Origin: DASUNP01 sp035249305
GTDB lineage: Bacteria; Acidobacteriota; Blastocatellia; UBA7656
Direction: 5' to 3'
NCBI GenBank assembly: GCA_035249305.1
Contig: DATFGQ010000131.1
Location: 76,200 to 140,199 of the forward strand
DNA length: 64,000 nt
The number at the start of each line of letters is the position of its first letter. Position 1 is the stretch's first letter. This document shows, piece by piece, positions 16,401-24,223 of this stretch. The notes below the pieces were generated by a model. It searched no databases and was not told the origin of the DNA. It saw nothing but the letters and a program-made list of their open reading frames with translations. Both the position numbers and the translations under genes were made by a program.

Positions 16401-19123
16401 CGCAAGGAATTGAGACCCTCAGCAAGTCGCCATACAAGTTTCTCGACGCGTACGAAGCGCCGGACCGCGGCATCTTCTTCGGGCGCGAGAGGGAGACTTA
16501 CATCCTGCTGTCGGACATCGTCGTCCGCCGGCTCGTGGTGTTGTTCGCCAAGACGGGCACGGGCAAGACATCGCTGATAAACGCGGGCGTGCGGCCCGAG
16601 CTTAGTGACAGAGACTACGCGACCTTCTTCGTAAGGGTCCGCAAAGACGCCGACACCGCCACGGTGGTAAGGAAAGAGCTGGACGACCAGTTCAAGCCGC
16701 GGGTCAGAAAAGACCCTTACGAAGGGCTCAGGGCCACGCCCGAGTCCAGGGAGAAGTTCAAGAGCTTAGGGCTCGCCGTCGACTCGGGGCAGTCGCACTT
16801 GCGCCGCCCCGCGCTCGCCACGAAATTCGAAGAGATCTCGCGGTCGCTCGAAAAGCCGATAGTCATATTCTTCGATCAGTTCGAAGAGTTCTTTGTCTAC
16901 GCGCGCAAGATGGCCGACGACAGGGGGGGCGAGTTCATCGCCGAGGTCGCCACGGCGTACAACAAGAACGGCTCGGGCGTCCACTTCGTCTTCTCTATGC
17001 GCGAGGAGTTCTTCTACGAGATGGAGGCGTTTCGCACGCAGATCCCGATCATATTTCACAGCGAGTCGAACCTGCGCCTCTACTGGTTCGATAAGGAGCA
17101 GGCGCGCAAGGCGATAGTGTCGCCAGCGAAGGCCTACGGCGTCGAGATAGAGAAGGACCTTGTCGAGAAGCTCTTGACCGATCTGAGCGAAGACGGCTTG
17201 ATCGAGCCGACACAGCTCCAGATAGTCTGCGACACGCTCTGGGGCAAGGTGACGGACAAACGCATAAAGCTGAGCGACTACCTCAGCTTCGGGGCTCAGG
17301 GGGGGCGGCAGGCCGCCAGGCAGATACTCAACCAGAGGATGGAGGAGGAGTTCTATAAGATCGATGATGAGGAGCAGTTGAGGCTGTTAGAGGGCCTGCT
17401 GCCCAAGCTCAGCACGGAGCAGAACACCAAGAGGATACGCGATTGCGAGAACCTCCTTGAGGAGCTTAAGACAGACACGGACTCGCTGGACAGACTCGTC
17501 GACCGGCTGACCGAAGCCAGGCTGGTCAAGCGCACGGTCCGCGATGAGATAGAGTTCATCGAGCTGACACATGATTATCTGGTGAAGAGCCTTGACGACC
17601 TGCTGCTGAGGGTCAAGAGCATCTGGCCGCGCAAGCTGTTGAGTTCATCCCTCGATCGATACAGGCAAACGGGCGAGTTCATGAAGCCTGAACACCTCCG
17701 GCAGGTCACCAAGCGCGTCCGCCTGTTGCGACTCAAGAGCGAAGAGGTGGAGTTCCTTTTCCGCTCGGCCCTGGAGGGCGAGGTCGATTTAGGTCTGATG
17801 CGGCTGTGGTTCGAGCAGGCCTCAAAGTTCGAGCGGCCCCCCGAAGGCAGCGAGGCCATCAAGGTATGGGAGATCCTGCGCGAGAGCATCACGGGGCCGG
17901 CCGGCGTTAAGAAGCCTTACGTCATAGACCTTCTCGCGGAGCTACAGACCGGCGACGCCTTCGGCCTTTTGAAGGAGGCGATGGCCAACGACGGGCTCTC
18001 CTCGTTCGTCATCGACGCGCTCGGGCGTAACGGCACGATCGAGGCCGTCAAGATTCTTGAGAAGGCGCTCTCGCAGGAGTCTGTCTCGGCCCAGGCTCAG
18101 GGCGCATTGTCGTGGCTTTCGCTTTCGAAGAAGAATATCGACGTCGCGACCGAGGCTCACCGCGTCCTGGAGGCGTTTCTCGAGATTCGGGCTCGACAGG
18201 AGCCCGAGCGACAGCCCGGCGACGTTGAGCCTGCCATCAATCGCATAGCCATCAGCGCGGGCCGCACGCCGCCGTTCGAGCTTATTTACGAGAAGCTACA
18301 GCGGGGAAGGGTCATCCCGTTTCTGGGCTTCGGGGCTTCGACGGGCGCGGGCTCGACGCTGATGGACGAAGTCAGACGCCGGCTCGTAGAGGCGACGGAC
18401 CTTCCCGAAGCCCCCTCGCTTGAGATCGGCTGCCTGGCCAAGTACTACGCGGTGACGGAAGGGTACGCCGCGCTCTACAAACAGATCCGCAGCGTCTTCG
18501 ACAAGGACTACCCGCCGACCAAGCTCCACACAATGCTTGCGCAAATACCGACGCCGCTGCTTATCGTCACGACCAATTATGACGACGTGATAGAGAGGGC
18601 TTTCAGCGATGCCGGCCGCGAGTTCGACGTCGTAATACACACGACGGCCCCGGAGCTTAGCAATGACGTTTTGTGGCGGCCTCACGGCTCCAAGCCCGTG
18701 TTCACCAGCCCGAGCAGGCTCGACATAGATTTGGAGAGGGTGACGGTCATATACAAAATGCATGGCTCGGTCAGCAGAAGCGATCCGGCGGGCGACCAGT
18801 ACGTAATCACCGAAGATGATTTCGTCCAGTTCCTGCTCCGGATGGCGAGGAACAAGGCCGTGCCGGCGGCGCTCGCCGAGTCATTTCGTAGGCGCCACTT
18901 CCTCTTCCTCGGCTACCGTTTGCGAGACTGGCACATACGCGTCGTCTTAAGCCACATAGATAAAGAGCTGCGCCGGCTCAAGGGGATAAAATCGTGGTCT
19001 ATCCAGGACACGCCGACGCAGCTCGAAGAGGTCTTCTGGCAGGAGCGGGGCGTGGAGTTGTACTCGATGGCGCTTGACGAATTCGTGACACGACTCATCG
19101 AGAATGAAAGGCGGTCGGGCTAG
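16397..19123 (+). CDS. nSTAND1 NTPase fused to a C-terminal SIR2 domain
   Basis: A 908-residue protein with no membrane segment. An N-terminal nSTAND1-type P-loop ATPase has FFGRERE (residues 27-33), Walker A AKTGTGKTS (51-59), Walker B IVIFFDQFEEFF (155-166) and the FSMREEF sensor; a winged-helix segment ending in ELTHDYLVKSL follows. Residues about 450-620 are helical repeats, HEAT-like (LLAELQTGDAFGLLKEAM, VIDALGRNGTIEAVKILEKAL). Residues 626-908 are a second SIR2_2 domain: PFLGFGAS (GFG at 644-646 in place of GAG), VTTNYDD, KMHGS (His789), VITEDDFVQF and FLFLGYRLRDWH. STAND proteins oligomerise on sensing a trigger, which would activate the SIR2 effector. A 16-base palindrome covers the stop codon (19114-19129). 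Confidence 0.9.
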   Translation: MTQGIETLSKSPYKFLDAYEAPDRGIFFGRERETYILLSDIVVRRLVVLFAKTGTGKTSLINAGVRPELSDRDYATFFVRVRKDADTATVVRKELDDQFKPRVRKDPYEGLRATPESREKFKSLGLAVDSGQSHLRRPALATKFEEISRSLEKPIVIFFDQFEEFFVYARKMADDRGGEFIAEVATAYNKNGSGVHFVFSMREEFFYEMEAFRTQIPIIFHSESNLRLYWFDKEQARKAIVSPAKAYGVEIEKDLVEKLLTDLSEDGLIEPTQLQIVCDTLWGKVTDKRIKLSDYLSFGAQGGRQAARQILNQRMEEEFYKIDDEEQLRLLEGLLPKLSTEQNTKRIRDCENLLEELKTDTDSLDRLVDRLTEARLVKRTVRDEIEFIELTHDYLVKSLDDLLLRVKSIWPRKLLSSSLDRYRQTGEFMKPEHLRQVTKRVRLLRLKSEEVEFLFRSALEGEVDLGLMRLWFEQASKFERPPEGSEAIKVWEILRESITGPAGVKKPYVIDLLAELQTGDAFGLLKEAMANDGLSSFVIDALGRNGTIEAVKILEKALSQESVSAQAQGALSWLSLSKKNIDVATEAHRVLEAFLEIRARQEPERQPGDVEPAINRIAISAGRTPPFELIYEKLQRGRVIPFLGFGASTGAGSTLMDEVRRRLVEATDLPEAPSLEIGCLAKYYAVTEGYAALYKQIRSVFDKDYPPTKLHTMLAQIPTPLLIVTTNYDDVIERAFSDAGREFDVVIHTTAPELSNDVLWRPHGSKPVFTSPSRLDIDLERVTVIYKMHGSVSRSDPAGDQYVITEDDFVQFLLRMARNKAVPAALAESFRRRHFLFLGYRLRDWHIRVVLSHIDKELRRLKGIKSWSIQDTPTQLEEVFWQERGVELYSMALDEFVTRLIENERRSG

Positions 19124-19129
19124 CCCGAC
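19114..19129. promoter_or_regulatory. Perfect palindrome at a stop codon before the WD40 gene
   Basis: GTCGGGCTAGCCCGAC contains the TAG stop of the nSTAND-SIR2 gene and ends just before the AAGGAG site of the next gene. It could fold in RNA and tune translation of the third gene. Confidence 0.4.
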
Positions 19130-19145
19130 GGCTTTAAGGAGCATT

Positions 19146-22100
19146 ATGACAAACGGATATAAAGCCTCAGACGGCCACACGCCTTATAAGGGTTTGACGG
19201 CGTATAGCGAGCAGGACGCGCTCTTCTTCTTCGGGCGGGAGCGCATCGTGCGCATCATCGTCAACAATATGTTCCTGTCGCGCGTGCTCGTACTGTATGG
19301 CGCCACGGGCGTTGGGAAGTCATCAGTGCTGCGGGCGTCCGTTATGGGCAGCCTGCGTCAGCGCGACGACCTGATCGTAGTCCATTACAGGGACTGGTAT
19401 CACAACCCCGTGAGCGGCCTCAAATCGGCCGTGGCAGAGGCGGTCGAAGGCGAGACGAAGATGGCTTTCCCGCCCCCGGCCGCCGCATCGCTGGGCGATT
19501 ACCTGTCGGAGTGCGCCGAGCGGGCCGGCCGCGAGCTGATGATCATACTCGACCAGTTCGAAGAGTTCTTCCTCTACCAGAATCCGGAGGAGAAGCCTGG
19601 AAGCTTCGCCTTTGAGTTTACGTCCGCCGTTTCGCGCGACATGCCCGTGAGCTTCCTCATATCGATAAGGGAGGACACGCTGTCAAAGCTCGACCGCTTC
19701 AAAGACCGCATCCCGGACCTGTTCAGCGACTCCTTGCGCCTCAGGCACCTCAACCTTGAGGAGGCGCGCGCCGCCATCGAGGGACCCATTCAACGGTACA
19801 ACAGCATACACGGGACGAGCATCCGCATAGAGCCGGAATTGGTCGACGCGGTGCTGGAGCAGGTCAGGACAGGGCAGGTCAGCTTCAACGAATCGGGGCG
19901 CGGGGAGATTACGCGCGGCAATCAGGGCGAAGAGACGGCGAAGATCGAAACGCCCTTTCTTCAGCTTGTGATGATGCGGATATGGAATGAAGAGATGCGC
20001 TCCGGGTCTGAGGTGTTGCGGCTGTCGACATTAGCGAACCTGGGCGGCGCCAGGCTGATAGTGCGGACACACCTGGACGGCGTGCTGGCGGAGATGACCG
20101 ATTCCGACCGTGGCATCGCCGCGCAGATCTTCAACTTCCTCGTCACGCCTTCCGGGACGAAGATCGCGCACACGGTCAAAGACCTGTCTGATTACGCGGC
20201 GGTCAAGGAGGAGGAGCTGAAAGAGGTGTTAGAGGCGCTGTCGAGCGGCGACAATCGCATACTGCGCCGCGTGGCGCCGTCGCCCGACGGCCCGCTGGAG
20301 CCGCGCTACGAGATATTCCACGACGTTCTCGCGCCGGCAATCCTCAGTTGGCGCGAGCGGTACATGAAGGCGAAAGATGAGAAAGATATCCAGCGCGAAA
20401 TAGCAAAAATGCGGGAGCAGCAGGATGCGGAGGCGGCGCGGCTTGCGGCGCATGCCCGCGCGCGCCGACTGCGTTGGACCGTCGCCGTTATGGCTATCGG
20501 ACTAATCTTGCTTGCCGGCGTATCGACTTATGCCTTTGTGAAGAGGGGAGAAGCGCGGACCGCGAGAAACGAGGCTATCAAGGAAAGAGACATCGCCCAG
20601 GCAGCCACGGGCGAAGCCGAAAAGCAGACTAAGATTGCCGAAGAAAAAACGGCTGATGCCGAGTTGCAAACAGAGGCCCTCAGGAAGCAGCGCGACGCGA
20701 CCTTGGAGGCGCGAAGCGAAGCAGAGCAGGCCTGGTCTGAAGCTAGAAAGTCGCGCGACATTGCTCGCGCGGCCGAAAAGAAAGCGCTCGATGACCGGGA
20801 GGCCGCCAGGCAGGCCAGAGCCGACGCCACAGCCGCGCGCACCCAAGCCGACAACTCAAGAAAGGAAGCCCAGAAGGAGCGTGAAGCCGCCGAGGTGGCT
20901 AGCGCCGAGGCTGAGAAGGCCAGGAATGAGGCTACGCTTTCACGCATTGCTGCTCAACAGGCGGAAGAGAACTCCTTTAAGAACCAACAGGTCGCCGCGC
21001 AGGCCAGGGCGGAAGCTGAGAAGGCGAAAATTGATGCTATAGATTCGAGGACTGCCGCCGGAAAGGCGGAGGCAAAGGCTAAAGAATTAGAGAAAGAGGC
21101 TCAAAGGCAACTGGAGGCGATAAGAACGCTGGGGCGAGCGGTCCGTTACAATAAGTTCATAATGGATGCTCATACCGGGGTTGTGAATAAAGCCGTTCCT
21201 AGCAAGGATGGCAGATCGATCGTTACGGCCGGCGCGGATAAGGTGGCTGTAGTGTGGGATTACGCGGACGAGAGCAAGCCGCCTGTTAAGCTGACAGGAC
21301 ATTTAAATGCCGTGAACGACGCGGACTTCAGCCCCGATGGCAAGTTTGTGGTCACGGCGAGCGATGATAAAAGAGTTATTATCTTCGACGTTGCCAGTGG
21401 AGCGCGGATCAGGAGTATGTCGCAGCACCGTATGAAGGTTAATACCGCGCGATTCAGCCATGATGGGGAGCATATTGTCACTTCAAGCGATGACGACACG
21501 GCGAAGATATGGAGCAGAAAAAATGGGAGCGTGCGCACGCTGGATGGGCATAAAGAGGATTTGAACAGCGCGGTATTCAGCCCCGATGGGAAATACGTCG
21601 TCACGTCGAGTGATGACGACACGGCTCGGATATGGGTCGCGGAGACAGGGGCGGTGAAGGCCGTCCTGGATAAGCATGAGAATAACGTCAACAGCGCCGT
21701 CTTCAGCCACGATGGCGATCGCGTACTTACATCGAGCGGCGACAAAACGGCCAAGATTTGGGATTTAAGTGGGAACCTTGTGCGCTCCCTCCAAGGGCAT
21801 AAAGATGCTGTGAACACGGCCGCCTTTAGCCAGGACGATAAGTATGTAGTCACGGCGAGCGATGATGCGACGGCGAAGGTTTGGGAGGCGAGCACTGGCC
21901 ATAAGCTCATCGATCTGGATAAGCATAAGATGAAGGTCAACGACGCAGCATTCAGTTCTGACGGAAAGCTCGTAGTGACCGCCTGCGCCGACGGCTACGC
22001 GAGGGTCTGGGAGCGGAGCAGCGGCAAGCTGGTCGCGCAACTGCTGCATACGGGCCCGGTTCTAAGCGCCGCGTTCATCTCTGACAGCAAGTTGATAGTG

Positions 22101-22163
22101 ACGGCGAGCGCCGATAAGAGGGTACAGGTGTGGGACATCTCATCGCCCCCGAACTCTCAATGA
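19146..22163 (+). CDS. nSTAND1 NTPase with membrane helix, coiled coil and eight WD40 repeats
   Basis: A 1005-residue protein; the ATG at 19146 is chosen because AAGGAG lies seven bases before it. Order: nSTAND1 ATPase with Walker A GATGVGKSS (52-60) and Walker B LMIILDQFEEFF (131-142), the ISIRED sensor, winged helix ending in YEIFHDVLAPAI; one membrane segment (about 442-463, WTVAVMAIGLILLAGV) after a basic HARARRLR; an Ala/Glu/Lys/Arg-rich coiled coil (about 465-665); and eight WD40 repeats (about 671-1005) with GH...D...W(D/E) signatures and very similar blades (FSPDGKYVVTSSDDDTARIW). The 22-base gap from the upstream gene indicates one operon. nSTAND-WD40 proteins are known sensors in bacterial conflict systems; the trigger is unknown. 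With a single helix and a basic N-terminal side, the WD40 part may face outward. Confidence 0.92.
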   Translation: MTNGYKASDGHTPYKGLTAYSEQDALFFFGRERIVRIIVNNMFLSRVLVLYGATGVGKSSVLRASVMGSLRQRDDLIVVHYRDWYHNPVSGLKSAVAEAVEGETKMAFPPPAAASLGDYLSECAERAGRELMIILDQFEEFFLYQNPEEKPGSFAFEFTSAVSRDMPVSFLISIREDTLSKLDRFKDRIPDLFSDSLRLRHLNLEEARAAIEGPIQRYNSIHGTSIRIEPELVDAVLEQVRTGQVSFNESGRGEITRGNQGEETAKIETPFLQLVMMRIWNEEMRSGSEVLRLSTLANLGGARLIVRTHLDGVLAEMTDSDRGIAAQIFNFLVTPSGTKIAHTVKDLSDYAAVKEEELKEVLEALSSGDNRILRRVAPSPDGPLEPRYEIFHDVLAPAILSWRERYMKAKDEKDIQREIAKMREQQDAEAARLAAHARARRLRWTVAVMAIGLILLAGVSTYAFVKRGEARTARNEAIKERDIAQAATGEAEKQTKIAEEKTADAELQTEALRKQRDATLEARSEAEQAWSEARKSRDIARAAEKKALDDREAARQARADATAARTQADNSRKEAQKEREAAEVASAEAEKARNEATLSRIAAQQAEENSFKNQQVAAQARAEAEKAKIDAIDSRTAAGKAEAKAKELEKEAQRQLEAIRTLGRAVRYNKFIMDAHTGVVNKAVPSKDGRSIVTAGADKVAVVWDYADESKPPVKLTGHLNAVNDADFSPDGKFVVTASDDKRVIIFDVASGARIRSMSQHRMKVNTARFSHDGEHIVTSSDDDTAKIWSRKNGSVRTLDGHKEDLNSAVFSPDGKYVVTSSDDDTARIWVAETGAVKAVLDKHENNVNSAVFSHDGDRVLTSSGDKTAKIWDLSGNLVRSLQGHKDAVNTAAFSQDDKYVVTASDDATAKVWEASTGHKLIDLDKHKMKVNDAAFSSDGKLVVTACADGYARVWERSSGKLVAQLLHTGPVLSAAFISDSKLIVTASADKRVQVWDISSPPNSQ

Positions 22164-22177
22164 GAGAATCAAATCCT

Positions 22178-24223
22178 TCAGACCTTTTCATCGCTCGTCT
22201 TGTTCCAGCACCTCAGCACTTCCGCGACGCTCCAGGCCTGGGCTATGCAGCCGCGCGGGGTGAAAGGCGCTTCGGCGTCGAATATCTCGCTGATCGAGCC
22301 CACGGCCGCGTCGTCGAAGTGCGGCGCGAAGTCTTCGACGAACCTCCGCGCGCCCTTGCGGTCGTCGGGGTAGACTTTCAGATACGCGTCGATGAAAGGG
22401 CCTATCAGCCATCCCCAGACCGTGCCCTGGTGGTACGCCGCGTCGCGCGAGCGCAGGTCGCCGGAATAGTTAGCCTTGTAATCCGGGTGGTCGCGCGAAA
22501 GCGAGCGCAAGCCTACGGGCGTAAGCAGCCGCTCGCGCGCCACGTTCAAGACTTGCTCCCACCGCGAACGGTCGAGCACGGGATGGCGCAGCGAGATGGC
22601 TAACAACTGGTTGGGGCGGCAAGCCGCGTCGTCGCCCTGCTCGCCGTCTATCACGTCATACAGGTAGCCCCCGTCCGAATACCAGAAACGTTTGTTGAAA
22701 GAAGCTCTCGCCCGCTCGGCCTGTTCGGCGGCGCGGCGCGCGGTCTGGTCGTCGCCTTCTTCGCGCGCCCAGCCTTCGAGCAGCCTCAGCGCGTTGTACC
22801 AGAGCGCGTTTATCTCTACGGCCTTGCCGCGCCGCGGGGTGACGACCCACCCGTCGACCTTCGCGTCCATCCAGGTGAGCTGATAGCCCTGCTCGCCCTG
22901 GCGCAGGAGGGCGTCTGCGGGGTCTACGCATATGCCGAACCGCGTCCCGCGAATGTGGTAGTCGACGATCTCTATCAGTTTAGGGAGCACCATCCTCAAC
23001 GTGATGCGGTCGCCGGTCGTTTCGACGTAACGGTCGATGGCGTGAAAGAACCATAGCGTCGCGTCCGCCGTGTGATAGAGCCCTTCCTTTTCGCCTTCGG
23101 GAAACATGTTAGGGATCAGCCCGTCGCGTATGTAGTGGGCGAACGTCCGCAAGATGCACCCGGCTTCGAAGTGGCGGCCCGTGGCGAGCGTCAACCCTTC
23201 GAGGCTTATCATCGTGTCGCGCCCCCAGTCGGTGAACCAGTGATAACCGGCTATGATGGTCCGCACCTCGTCGCCTACGGCGTGCGCGCGCGCAGTCTCT
23301 TCCGTGCGCCCGGACGGAGTGGTTATGAACTGGTCGGCCGCCAGCACCAGCTCCGCCGCGAGCCCCGACTGCGCTTCGGCGGGGGCCGTGGCGAGCAGTT
23401 GGTCGCGCCGCCCCATCTCCGCTTCGAGCGCGTAACCGGGCTCCAGGGCCTTGATAGTCTCCCACGACTCGGTCGACGCGACGAGCGTGGCGTCGCGCTC
23501 CTTCGAAAGAGTCAGGTGAAAGTAGCCGGGGCTCCACAGCCCCCCGCGATGGTCGTACCCGCGCGCCTGCTCTTTGCGGTAGATCAGGTCGGGCGTCGCG
23601 ACCCTATCGAAAGTGAACCGAGCGCCTTCGCCGTAGATCAGCATTCTGAGCGGCACGTACTTATGGCCTAAGCAGATCTCGTATCGATCTTCGACCACGG
23701 TCAATGTGTAAGGCTCGTCGGAAGGCGTGTCGAGTCGCCCTTCGTGCGGGCGAAACTGTATGTGCGGCCTCAGCTCCAGGCTGACGGGTTCGTCGCCTTC
23801 GACCACGCGGTAATCGACGTGAACCGTGTTCTGCATGTGCAGGAGGAAGATGCGCTTCTCGATAGTCACGCCCCTGGCTTCGTAGCGCCAGACGGGCAAC
23901 CCCATCTCAAGCCGAAACTCGGTCAGGTACTTGGCCGCCTCCATCTGCAACCCGCCCTCGGTCTCGACACCGCTCAACTGAATCACCGACCCGTCGGCGT
24001 ACCTGATCTGCTCGTCCAGGTCGTTGAGCATCATCATTCTGCCGAGCGGGGAAGGCAACGCCGCCACGAGCAGTCCGTGGAACCGCCGCGTCAGCACGCC
24101 CGAGATCGTCCCCGACGCGTAACCGCCAAGCCCATTCGTCACAAGCCACTCGCGCGTCAAAAGCAGTTCGGAGCGCGAGGCGTCAGCTTCGCTCCACGGC
24201 AGTCTGCGAACTAGATTACGCAT
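22178..24223 (-). CDS. Glycogen debranching enzyme (amylo-alpha-1,6-glucosidase type)
   Basis: A 681-residue two-domain protein. The N-terminal domain (WLVTNGLGGYASGTISGVLTRRFHGLL) is the GDE_N-type beta-sandwich; the C-terminal (alpha/alpha)6 barrel has WFTDWGRDTMISLEGL near residue 336, ADATLWFFHAIDRY, LTWMDAK and EINALWYNAL, as in GH133 amylo-alpha-1,6-glucosidases. It should remove alpha-1,6 branches from glycogen. Its start overlaps the end of treZ by 8 bases, so both are made from one mRNA. The C-terminus lies 14 bases from the convergent WD40 gene, marking the right border of the defence island. Confidence 0.92.
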   Translation of the reverse strand: MRNLVRRLPWSEADASRSELLLTREWLVTNGLGGYASGTISGVLTRRFHGLLVAALPSPLGRMMMLNDLDEQIRYADGSVIQLSGVETEGGLQMEAAKYLTEFRLEMGLPVWRYEARGVTIEKRIFLLHMQNTVHVDYRVVEGDEPVSLELRPHIQFRPHEGRLDTPSDEPYTLTVVEDRYEICLGHKYVPLRMLIYGEGARFTFDRVATPDLIYRKEQARGYDHRGGLWSPGYFHLTLSKERDATLVASTESWETIKALEPGYALEAEMGRRDQLLATAPAEAQSGLAAELVLAADQFITTPSGRTEETARAHAVGDEVRTIIAGYHWFTDWGRDTMISLEGLTLATGRHFEAGCILRTFAHYIRDGLIPNMFPEGEKEGLYHTADATLWFFHAIDRYVETTGDRITLRMVLPKLIEIVDYHIRGTRFGICVDPADALLRQGEQGYQLTWMDAKVDGWVVTPRRGKAVEINALWYNALRLLEGWAREEGDDQTARRAAEQAERARASFNKRFWYSDGGYLYDVIDGEQGDDAACRPNQLLAISLRHPVLDRSRWEQVLNVARERLLTPVGLRSLSRDHPDYKANYSGDLRSRDAAYHQGTVWGWLIGPFIDAYLKVYPDDRKGARRFVEDFAPHFDDAAVGSISEIFDAEAPFTPRGCIAQAWSVAEVLRCWNKTSDEKV

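Noticed and set aside
14837..22177. Prophage or transposon carrying the SIR2/nSTAND island
   Set aside because: No integrase, transposase, tRNA junction or flanking direct repeat is visible, and base composition looks like the neighbours.
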